DNA of 20,012 nucleotides, taken from the NCBI GenBank assembly GCA_964200185.2, contig CAXNAD020000423.1:1-20012 (forward strand), read 5' to 3'. The notes under the pieces were generated by a model. That model was not told the DNA's origin. It saw nothing but the letters and a program-made list of their open reading frames with translations, and did no database searches. A program made the translations under genes and the position numbers. This stretch comes from Choristocarpus tenellus KU-1152. Its lineage: Eukaryota; Phaeophyceae. Shown here one piece after another: positions 1 through 11,100 of this stretch. Numbering within the stretch: position 1 is the stretch's first letter; every line of letters starts with the position of its first letter.

Positions 1-1996
1 TGTTGGTTTTGTTGTCCTCCTGGGGTGTGTCTGTTTTCGCTTTTGCCGCTGTTGGAGTAAAGGGTCCCCCCGGGTTTCCCCCCCCCCCCCCCCCGAATAC
101 TTTGGGTCAGTAGCAACTATCATCGTCACAATCCTACAGTAGTGAATTACCAGTCAAATAACGTACGTTACTGCCAAAGTCATTACCATGATGAGCACTG
201 CTTTGCTCAAATATTCAATAAAGCGGTCATCTTCCGTACCACTATTTTTCACACATTATGTTGCTACTTGAAAGCAGAAGAAAGAATTGACACAAAAAAA
301 CTCGCCCATTGCACTCACTCATTATGTCCCTTGTAAGGCGAACACTGAGTCCATTTGCTCCATAATGGTATATATTGATACACTCCAGTCCAAAACACAC
401 ATATTTCACATCTCACAATACTGAAAAAATATAGTATACATAAAATGTTATATTTGTAACATTTAGCGAAAGATAGACAATATTATAATCAGTATGAGGT
501 GATGGAAATCAAATGGGATACAAGGTGTGCACATGACAGCAATTTCGAGTAAGTGAATGTAAAAACCTTTCAGGTGGGCAGCAGCCCAGCACTGTCAAGA
601 CTGCAGAGTAAGGAGGAAAAAAAAACACTATCATGACACGGATTTCTACTAAATGAAATGTCTTCATTACAACCTGTCTGTTCTTTGAATAATATGGGCA
701 CAATTCATATACTCCGACTGGCTTTCTGGAAAATGCCACCTACGTACATCTTTGCCTTTGCTTGTCAACGTATCGTCTGCATTGGATTCTCTATAAAGTG
801 TGTGTTCCTATCTATGATCTTACGGTAAACAATCATCTGTGCGTTGCTTCTTGCTGGCAGCTGCATTGTGCTCAACCCCACAGTAACAAATGTGTCAACT
901 TGCAAGAGCTAAAGAGATCTTCAGCAAAACAGTCTCTATGCAGACAGAAAGCCATTCGTGGTATTCATTCTCCCCTTCATGCCAATCAAGCCCCAACATT
1001 GCTATATTTGCATGCACACCCTGTTACAAAAGATAAACTATGCGAATATTGAGTCAACAGACCCAACCAGGGAAATTGTGCCTTTCACTTGGCCACTTCC
1101 AGTCCCAAAATTCTCCTTAGCAAAAATTTCCAAACTAGCAGTCAGATACAAAACCCCCTCGTTGCAAACCAATCCTTGAAACGGCTAACAGGCAATCCAG
1201 TCCCTTAGCAACTAGTATTCCCGAGTGAGCGATTGGAACTTTCCAGAGGAAAATAACTGTAACATCAATTGTGCAAGACATCTGCGGCTGCATGAGGGCA
1301 TTGTGGGAAGCATATTGGGGAATTTGGGGGTGGGGGGTGGAGCGAAAAAAGGGGAGGAGAGGTGCAGACGCAGTACTCACATAACCAGATGTAGAATGTC
1401 TGTAAGAGGGACACGAAGAGAGGACTCACAAGCATTCAGTGCCCCATTTCAGCCCCTACCTCTCAACAAGACATACTACAGAACAATCCCAAACTTGAAC
1501 TATTGCATCCTGATTAAAACCCCTGCTATGGACATGGAGATAAGGGAGGGTGCCACAGATTACAGGAAAGTCTTGTGATGACGGAAAGTATAGCAACCCT
1601 GTGCCTGACTGGGTTTCTTCCCTCTTGATGATTGGTAACCTCCCACCAAAATACATGGTTGCAGCAGGAGTGTTGTCACTGGTCTAACCTCATGAACCAC
1701 TTCAGGAAATAATCAGTAGATGGAGATGTCAAGGTGGTAGGATAGGAGGGGAAACAGGGAGAGTGGGTAGACAGAGTTGAATGGGACAAACGAAACCTCA
1801 GACACTTGTGAGCTGAGATGAGACCTTCCATACAAAATACTAAACTCCAAATCATCTGTAGTATTCGCCGCATGCAGGCAGCACAATAAGAGCGTCTCAG
1901 AAGTCCCCATTTACCATCTCTTCACAGCAATGCATGCTGTGGCAACATCAAGGCTGCTTCCATGAATAGTATCTCCACCTTGCCAGAGGTAGATCT
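1..1996. other. Region downstream of gene A, no supported gene
   Basis: It contains the gene A 3' flank, a poly-C run and short unconvincing open frames. The only sharp signal is a 19-nt minus-strand stretch (1399-1381) between a strong acceptor, CGTGTCCCTCTTACAG, and a strong donor, GTGAGT. It is too isolated to call a gene. Confidence 0.5.
78..94. repeat. Poly-C run
   Basis: Seventeen consecutive C, preceded by GGGTTT. The length may be affected by sequencing error. Confidence 0.9.
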
Positions 1997-2110
1997 TTAC
2001 TTGGCCCCTTCTTTCCCTTTATCGTTGCTAATCTTTCCATGAGGGTCAAACACAAATCCCTTGCCCCCTGCCCCAAATGAGTTCCGGCGTGCCAAACGCT
2101 GATGCCAGTC
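1997..2110 (-). CDS. Gene A exon 10 (terminal, stop TAA)
   Basis: A textbook acceptor, with branch-like CTAAC followed by CTTACATGCAG, leads into 37 codons and TAA at 1999-1997. The peptide begins DWHQRLARRNSFGAGGKG and ends ISNDKGKEGAK. Phase 0 matches exon 9. I saw no AATAAA on the minus strand in the few hundred bases beyond the stop, so the polyadenylation site is unplaced. Confidence 0.75.
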   Translation of the reverse strand, partial: DWHQRLARRNSFGAGGKGFVFDPHGKISNDKGKEGAK

Positions 2111-5100
2111 CTGCATGTAAGCGTTAGTGAGCAAACAAGTGGTTGATTGCATAAACAGCACAGAAAGATCGTAACCTTCCCCCATGCAACATCACACTTG
2201 CTTTTGATAGCAGGTCAACCCTGAAGAGGGGTCAGGTAGGCAAAGAGTATCATAGTCTCATAATCAAGCATTTCAACAAGCCGAAGACAGTGCTATCACA
2301 GCATAGAATACCAAACAATATATTCAACGCCTGCTGATATTAGGGCGATGTACTCCTTCCATTGCGAAAAGGATGGTCAAGGCTGGCAATAGCACATTGG
2401 GTAAGGGCCCAACCTTTCCCTATTGTTGTCACCATTGTGTTGCAGTATGAAGGATTGGTTAACACAATATGATGGAGTATTGGGTCAATTGTAGCAAGTG
2501 GGTTGGAACATCGCTTACTTGGCACCAGGAGCACCCCACACTGTTCATAGTGTACACCAGACAACAAAGAGTTCATAGTTGAGACAGAAAGTAAGGACAC
2601 TCACACCCAAAAGTAGAAAAAGCACACACAGTACTGCATGCAACACTATCAACAAACAAACCCAAGCTATTCACCAACAAGCACAAGCTACACGTACACA
2701 AAACGAAAAAGTAAGGCCACCTTATCCTGACCCTGTGATCCAGTGTTCTGCCTCACTATTTCCTCACCTCCACCCAGCTGGCATTCTTGCTCCCTTCTGA
2801 CTGACCCCTTTGTCCTTCATAGATGCCTTGAAGGGCTCCCGATTGCAGGCCCTTACCAACAATGAGGGACACATTGCAGTTTGAGTAGGCCACCAAGACC
2901 AACATAGTATCATTAACACAAGCAATAAAGCAGCAGACGATAGAGAGCAGTAGTTGGGATGAAGAGGGGTGAAACCACTAGGGGACCGCAAAGGCACAAA
3001 TAACCTAGTGTACAAATAGTTCCGACTGGCCTTTCACCCAAAACGAGTTACTTCCTGAACAAATTATACAAGAAAAAGCATACCTTACGGCCCTCTCACA
3101 TCTTCAGCCTCCAAAGCACAAAGTGTACCGAGGATGCTCTTAATTTTCATGGGTACATGTGACAGTGTACATGCGACAGTGCTTCAGGGGCAACGAACAT
3201 ATTGATGAGGAGCACAAAGAGCACAACCTTAGAACACAAGGAGCATACCGTTACACCGTTAGAACAGCGAAAAAAAACAAGCAAAAAAATCGAATGGTTT
3301 GATCTTACCAACAACACCCCCCCTCGCCCCCACTCAAACCACCAAGCAAAACACCACCTTACTCACCCCTACAGACGTCATTGCTGACAAGAGTCCTGCT
3401 GCAGCCTCAGCTGAATTTACTGCAGCGTTGGAGTGTGTGTCACTATACCCCCGCCTCATGAACGGAGTAGGAACTGATCCAGCACTTCTTGCACGTATGA
3501 GAGACTCTTTCATCCCTTCATTAATTGCTGAGAAAGCTCCTGTGTCTTCTCCAGTTGAAACTGCTCGGGGGCATGCCACAGCCTCTACGTATGGTGGTAG
3601 TATCTCTTCTCCTGTTGAGAGACCAAATTCTTGTCCAACATTCGAAGCTGCCCCGGTGCTGGTCTGTCTCCCTGGGATGCCCTCAACCATGGCTCTGTAT
3701 AGGTTGAGTTCCTGAAGTTGATGAGGGGTAGGTCAAACAAGTCTGGGCAGGCTGGCAAATGCATTGTACCTATTGGCTCACAAGAGGTACAAACCATGCA
3801 TCTTACTTGATTGCCATTGGCAATTCCTCCACCAATGCCCATTGGGCTGAAGGGGGTGGGGACTTACCATACACGGAGATATAGAAAAAAACACTAAAAA
3901 ACAGGTAGCTCGCGGATGCAAGGTGTGATGCAGGTTATGACTGGGACTTCACTGTATGTGACTGAACCACAGAAGTACTAGTACTCATTTTACCGTGTAA
4001 AAGATAGGTTAGCCTTCCTCTTGGCAGTTAGCCGATTAGCCTCAACTGGAAATCACGTGCCAGGGCAGTCCTGTGTTAACTACTTGGTTGAAGTTCCCCT
4101 TCAGGGTGCTAAGTTTCCTTGTGATCAGTCCCATTTTAGTATTTTTCGCAAGATCAACCCTAACCCTAATAACAACATTGTAACAATGTTATCCTTCATT
4201 CTTTTTGAATTATTGTAGTATGAGGACTTTCTCCCCCGAAGGACTATTAAAATATTAAGATTACAATTTTAATTCATTTGATTGAGAATAATAGAATTAT
4301 CTTTATCCGATTCTCGTTTCGCGGAACAAATACCTCAGAGCCTTAACCCTCATCGACACTGTCCTGTTTCCAGGGTAAGCAATACTGTCAACTTGTTTCG
4401 TCCCTTGGCATGTGCTCGCGTTTTCTGCCTGGTCACAAGAACCAATACCCAGACCATCCGGTTTCTGAGGACACAACTCTGGGTGAAATTGTTGCTAGGG
4501 GACACCTTGACAGTGCTCGCAAGTTGTGTAACTCATACATTATCTACCATCTACCATCTACCAGGTTGCACTCACGATTTGACAACACATGGAAGGAATT
4601 GACACAAGACCCTAACCCTAACCCTACACATATTTTGGAAGTAGAGTATTATACACATGGTGCCAGTATATCTTGTAGCATGTACCCCAGATAACATACA
4701 TGCACATGCGACCCCCCAGATCATATCATTGCCCATATATGACACCATTTCCTAACCCTAAACCTAACTCTATCCACAATCATCAACATCAAGGAGGTCC
4801 TCTTCATGCAATACCAATCCCTTGCCAACACTCTTATCCACTTCCAGTTATCAACATTGCCTAGGGTGGTCACACACCGTCTCCAGCTGGTTGATTCTTG
4901 TGCGAGCCTCTGCCAAAGCCCTGTTTTCCTCCACCAGCTTAGCGTTTTCCTTCCTCAGCAGAGCCATCTCCTTTGTCTGAGTGGGGAGTGGGGAAGAGAA
5001 CGGGTCGTGGGATATATATATTCACTATGAATCTTTGCAGTGGAAGGTAGGCAATCTTCCCACTCATCAACACATTCTTCTTCATGTACTTGAGACACAC

Positions 5101-8100
5101 TACCAAGTACAAAAATAAGAAACCACTGGTCATATTTCAATTCCAAAGATTGACAACTTACCGTCTTCACCCCCCCCCCTCACCAAGATAGACAACATCC
5201 TCAAACATTCACCAAAAAATTACATATCGCTTGACACAAGTATTCAACATTGCAATCTAATACATGAGGACCACAGAAGGGGTGAGGCAGAGGGGCACTT
5301 CCTTCAACATGCCTACGCACAAATAATCTTCTACTCCTTCTAGACAGACAAGCAAGCACAACAATGTTTTTTTCTTACCCAAGTCCCCTTTGCACTTTCC
5401 GTTCCCAACAGCACACCATGAATTCAAGCATATTCATCAGTGCTTTGTTCCACTCTTCTCTATTTTCTACCATCTCTTAACATCAAACTCATGCCTTCAG
5501 TACTGCCAACATTTTGCTATCTCTTAACATCAAACTCATGCCTTCAGTACAACCAACATTTTGCCAGTAGCCTACACTAAACAAACTAATTTCCAAATAG
5601 CAATAAGTCATCTCTCCCACTCCTTCCCCCAAATCATAAGTGACACAGGATGAACCAAGTAAACAGTCAAGTTAATTCTGGTGGCAGCTTCAAACAGCAC
5701 TACCACACAAAAATATAAAAAATGGAGGCATTGAACTGATAGGAATGAGCAGCCGTGTTACATGAATACAGTGTACACACTGCCATAACCCTAAGGGAAT
5801 TAATTCAATGCAGGGATGAGTGAGGGAAAAATAATAACCCTAACCCTAACCTACAAATCACGTGCACATAATAATAATAATAATAATACCCTCCCTTGCC
5901 ACACCTGTTTCATCCTCTCAACCTGTGCAACATGCACCTGGAACATATTGAGATTCAGTGCCATCAGGAGGTGGGTGGGATTGGTGGGGGGAGTTAGAAA
6001 ATGATTTTTCCTTCATTCATTATAAAAAAAATCATGGCATCCATAAAATAAGAATAAAGGTCTCTGTAGCAATGAATAAGTACAATAGTAGAATTCTCTA
6101 TTGATTTTACTACACTACAATAGTGTCAGCTGTTGATTCCATTCTGAGTTGATAACGGTACATACTTGTCTGAAGTGTTCAACAATAATAATATCAATAA
6201 TAATAATAACTAATAACAATAAGAAAAACAATAATAACAATAACAAAGTGTTCTTTCTCATCTTTCTTGTGATAACATACATTTTGAACTAAATTGTCCA
6301 CTACAGATAATACCAACCTATTGGATTCATTGGGAGCACATGAAACAGTACCTGCACACACACCAAAAGAAAAAAGTAATTAAAAAACAAACACCTTCAA
6401 GGGTTGATTTCTTTACAATGGTAGTCCCTCACATCAATATAAATATATTGTCCAAAGGTAACACATGTGCAATCAACCAAACAAATCAAAGAGAAACAAA
6501 GTAGGAGGGTGCTATATCAGAGGTCTATGCTCTTTGTAGTGGCATTACATAACACTCCAGAGCACCTTACAAATGTGTGTTGAGAATATGACAAGGAAGC
6601 ACTACCATAGGAAAAACACATAGGATATCCTTGATACTGTTAGGTCCTATACATACTGACAGCATGACATCACAGATCTTCATCTACTATTGCAGCAAGA
6701 CAACCCATTTCAAGAATTAAACAAAAATCAAGCATGGGGATTTAAAGATTGCACTATGTCTACTTTCCTCAACATGCTACAATTGGTGACAACAGGTCAA
6801 ATTTGGGATACGATATCAAACATGGAACCAGTAAGAACCACAGCAAATTATCTGTGGTAAGGGGTACTGCTACTGGTTGCAACCCTGCTTCTCGAACAGC
6901 CAACCTGGTTGGGATATATACAACATTGAGCGTCTACAAAATAACAATAATATTGAATAGTAAATACTTCTAGTGTGCAATATAGGCTGGTAGTCTATAT
7001 GGTTTATAGTGTAAAAGTGACTGACGTAGCTTAACTTGAACTTATAAGTGACTGGCGCAGTGTAACTGTCACAAACATACTTCAAACATATTTCTGACGT
7101 GTTTGATGACGAACGAATTAGATAACAAGGGAGAGCACCCCCCTACCTTGAGGATAGTGCTCACTCCGCTAATAAACAAATCCATACCACATAAAGCAAA
7201 ATACTCTATCAGAGTAGCTCTCTTTTGCACATCTAGAGGGGTCAAATGTAGCCTATCATACTTCCACAGTATATCATTAATGTTACTACATATTTGCATG
7301 GCAATGACACTAGATTGTTTAGTATTGTACTGTGTTTGGGCATTATTTTGATCTCTCTTGCCTGATTGAGTAGCGTCTGGTGGGCTCTTTCTCTAGAAGC
7401 AGTCACTTCAGCCTCCTTGAGCCTGACACAATGTTTAAAACCCCAAACATATTTGGCAGGCATCAGCAAAGGTTTCTTGACAACAACAACAAAGAGGATA
7501 CTTCAACTTATTGCAGAGCACAAAGAACATGAATTGCACTGCACCAAGATACCAGGGACTCCACAATACATGTACTTTGCATCAACTGACAGTCAGGTCA
7601 GGGTTAGAATGAAGGCAGAAGGCTAAGGTCTAAAGATAGGTTTCGAGATGAGAGGTATTGAGAAAGAACCAATACATTGTATTAGCTCCAACAATGCCTC
7701 AGGTCTTGCCATAATTTCAAGAAGGAGATGTGGCAACCGTGACAGGAAATAATTGTCGCACAATGACCGTTATTTTCAGGCACAGGTTGAAGGGAGGGCA
7801 TGTTAAGGACACCAACTTTGGACGGATATTTTGGGTATTAGCTTCAGATTAGCACAAAGCACAAAGGACTCGACACATCAAAGGAACCAGTTTGTGATTG
7901 AGGCATGATTATGGAGTGACTCTGTGACAAACCTGCTACTTCCAATCAACATGCACATCTCTCATGAGAGAGACAACTCTCTCGCAAGAATAATGGGGGT
8001 ATGGGAAAGGTACATAGCCAGAAAGTAGTGGATGAGTTTGGAATTTACATAAGAGGTGCAGGCATGCCATGGTTGGGACAAGCCTCGGTGACTCCTACAC

Positions 8101-11100
8101 CTAAACAAGGCACAGGAGGCATCATAGTAGCAACACCAGTACCACTGTTGCTCATTTGCAAAAGGTACATTTTGGCTTGGAGGAAGTTGGGGGAGTATGT
8201 GGAGCGGCATAGACGGCAAAGCTCACAATAGGGTCTCTTGCACCCGATGTTGCTGCTCCTCCTTTGCATGTTGGTGAGTCTCCCTGCAAAAGGAATGGAA
8301 TAGGCCAAGAGCATAAGAAAAGCAGGTCAGCCTCAATAATATGGGCATCCAACAGTCTGAATGGGTGAGTATAGAGTATCCTGTTCTGTCTACCCACTCC
8401 CTTTCCTCCCAGAACATGCACACAGATATGTACACAGATAGATATACAAAGGCAGGCTAGAGCTAGAGATACGTATTTCAAAGCAACATGGAAACCAAGC
8501 TAGATATCAGCCGTAACAGCTTCAAAAGCACAATTCCCATACAGTACTCTTAAGTGCTGTCCACGCCCTCAAAGTGGGGCAAGGGAGCGTAGATAGTCCT
8601 AATTCTGCATGCATGGTTGAATGCTCCTTGCAATAGATCTGGGCCCACAACAGGAGAGCTATGTCTGACACATGGTGCACGGTGCCCTGGACACCTTCAC
8701 GATGGCAAGCTCATTCTTTTGCTGGTTTCTCACAAGAGCAGAAAAATAATAGTTTTCCGAATATAAAATCCACCTTGAGAGTAGGAATAAATTGCGATAC
8801 CACTTCTGGACAAGACCTCAATCAGAAAATTCTCAAACTTTTACTTGAGAGGTCACCATTGGGCTCACAGGAGAGAGAGGTGAGTGTGAATACCATACAC
8901 GCTACTGTTCAACAGCTAGTCCTTCTTATTGTTGTGATTTTGTTCAATTGAAGGGTTTAGGGTTAGGGCTAACAGTTCACTTCAAAAGGACAACAGTGCA
9001 GGCCGTCCACGTGCACACCAACACAAATGTTAAATTCTTGTGGCCTTGGCTAACCCCTACTGCTCTGAGAGTCCATCCCACTATTCGCCACATTCAAATA
9101 CTCCACCCAGTAAAATCAAGTAACCCTAACCCTAACCCTTCCAACGCAGAACAATCTGGGCTTTACATCTCAGAGCCCCTATCATAAAAGCAGAACAAAG
9201 GCCAAAGCAACTTCACTGCCCCCTGTCCCATTTGAGCTGTGCTTCACAGCGTATCAATTTACCGTCAAAGTCTTGCTACATGACTGTGTTAGACACAAAA
9301 TTAAACCTGGTTGGAGAGGAACTATTGAAGTATTGGGTGATGGGCTTGGGAGGAGGTGAGACTCACGAGGCCTGCTTCAATCGCTCCTTCTGGGCACTCT
9401 GAACCTGTGCCTGTAGCCGGTGGTATTTTCTTTCGGCAGCATCAGCCTTCTCCCTAAGCATTGTCATCTCTTCATCTCGATGCGCTGTCTCCTCCTCCCT
9501 TTCCCTGCAGGTAGTGCACAACAAAAAAGGCGTGTCATGGGAGAAGACAAGTGGGAGGCATGCACTGCATTGAATCTCATGTACAAAATACCATACCTGT
9601 CTTGGACGGATCTAGGGTTAGGGCTACTAGGGCATGTGTTTATTGTGCAGATTGATAAGAGTCTGCTGCTGCAACTCTTGTTAACTGATGCTGAAGTTGA
9701 AGCTTTTCTACACTTTTTATCTGATCAGAGTTCGTCCTGTGGTCTCTCTTAAGCATCTCTAAATACAGGAGATGGGCATACGGTACAAGCTATAAATCAA
9801 ATGTTGGTATGCAGCATGAGAGTAGTCACCTCGCTGACATGTATAGGTTTTTCCAGTACTTCAACTCTGGACAGAGGTGCACAGTTGAACCGGAAACATA
9901 TTACGAGGAGCAGGTTTGTCATTGTATTCACATGCACACAACATACAAGCAGAAACTGCAACTAACCCATCAAAAATGGAGAAGTGAGGGGGTAATAATA
10001 GCCCACGCAACATTCAGATATGCTGTTGCATGGGTCCAACCTTTGATGGAAGCTGGGTCTTAGAGACGAATTACACAACCCTAACCCTCACCCCAACATC
10101 AATGCCATGTCAACCCAGCAATGTGGGGTTGTATAATATTGGCCATGAAGGGCTACAATATTTCCTTCTCCAAAGATAAACCACAAAAAAAAAAAATAGC
10201 CACGAGGAAAGGTTCGATTCTTGGACTGTCCCCAATTTGAGAGGGATAGGGGGTGGGCACATGCACAATAGGTCAAACCTTCTCATCTCCTTGAACTCCA
10301 TTGAAACATCGTTCATGTGCTTAATTCGCTCTGCCTGGCTGTGCCGTATCTGCGATGCCAAAGATGATCGCTGCCTCTCAGCTGCTGCCAACTTTTCCTC
10401 AAGGATACCTACACTGGCCTCTGCTGTCTTTAGCCTTTGCCCAATTTCGTTCTCACTGGGGGCTGGACAAGCACTGCAGGATATTCAAAACGTCAGCACA
10501 TGAAAGTAGAAGAAGTTACGTCATCAATTGAGCTGGGATGTACACACTGTGAGTCAACAGGATAGGTAGATAATAAAACAAAAATGGAGGGAACCAAAGC
10601 CACCACCATCGCTGGCTTTCTCAGCGTGGATACAATACAAATGAGAGGTCTGCCCCCATTAAATTAAGGCTAACCGGATGGCCAGAAACTGGAGTTTCTC
10701 AGCAGCTTTAACTCAACATAGCTCAATCTTCTCATGTCAAATATTTCTCTCATGACTGATGTTGGGGGACTTTAACCAATAACTGAAGATCTGAACTTCG
10801 ATGACACCACCTGTTCTGTGAGTTCTGACTCAATTTTCTCCTTGTGTTTGCAAGGGGGGAGTCAACAGCTTCCCAAGGGATGGGCACGGTCGAGAGTGTC
10901 TCCAGAACCTCATCAAGCAATTCAATAAACATGTTCAAGTCGGGGGATTGGTGTGCAAGTCACGTCCAAATCTGTAGCAGTGCCACCCATCACGAGTTCC
11001 TTTTCTTCATAAACCCTACAACGCTTTTACTGGAAAGGGCGTATCTGAAGCTCTCTCGTTATCCACAAGATTTGGCATAAAGAGGGCAAATATGAATTTT

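Noticed and set aside
142-336. Small plus-strand frame near the window start.
   Set aside because: Its composition is Cys/His-rich and irregular, it has no splice context, and its length is expected by chance.
1225-1578. 117-codon plus-strand frame.
   Set aside because: Its composition is low quality, with a purine-rich GGGG stretch, and no conserved pattern is visible. It probably arises by chance.
7171-7266. Minus-strand open stretch between gene A exons 6 and 7 (YDRLHLTPLDVQKRATLIEY...), donor AAG|GTAGGG, phase 0 to 0.
   Set aside because: It fits by phase, but its acceptor is weak and inserting it would break the continuous heptad pattern from exon 6 to exon 7.
10205-10225. GGTTCGATTC, a tRNA B-box-like string.
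   Set aside because: No A-box, acceptor stem or anticodon arm can be folded around it.
10808-10932. Minus-strand ATG-led stretch MFIELLDEVLETLSTVPIPW ending at a GTGGTG donor in phase 2.
   Set aside because: It could be an alternative first exon of gene A joining exon 3 in phase, but it has no acceptor, and exon 2 already joins exon 3 in phase with clearer coiled-coil content.
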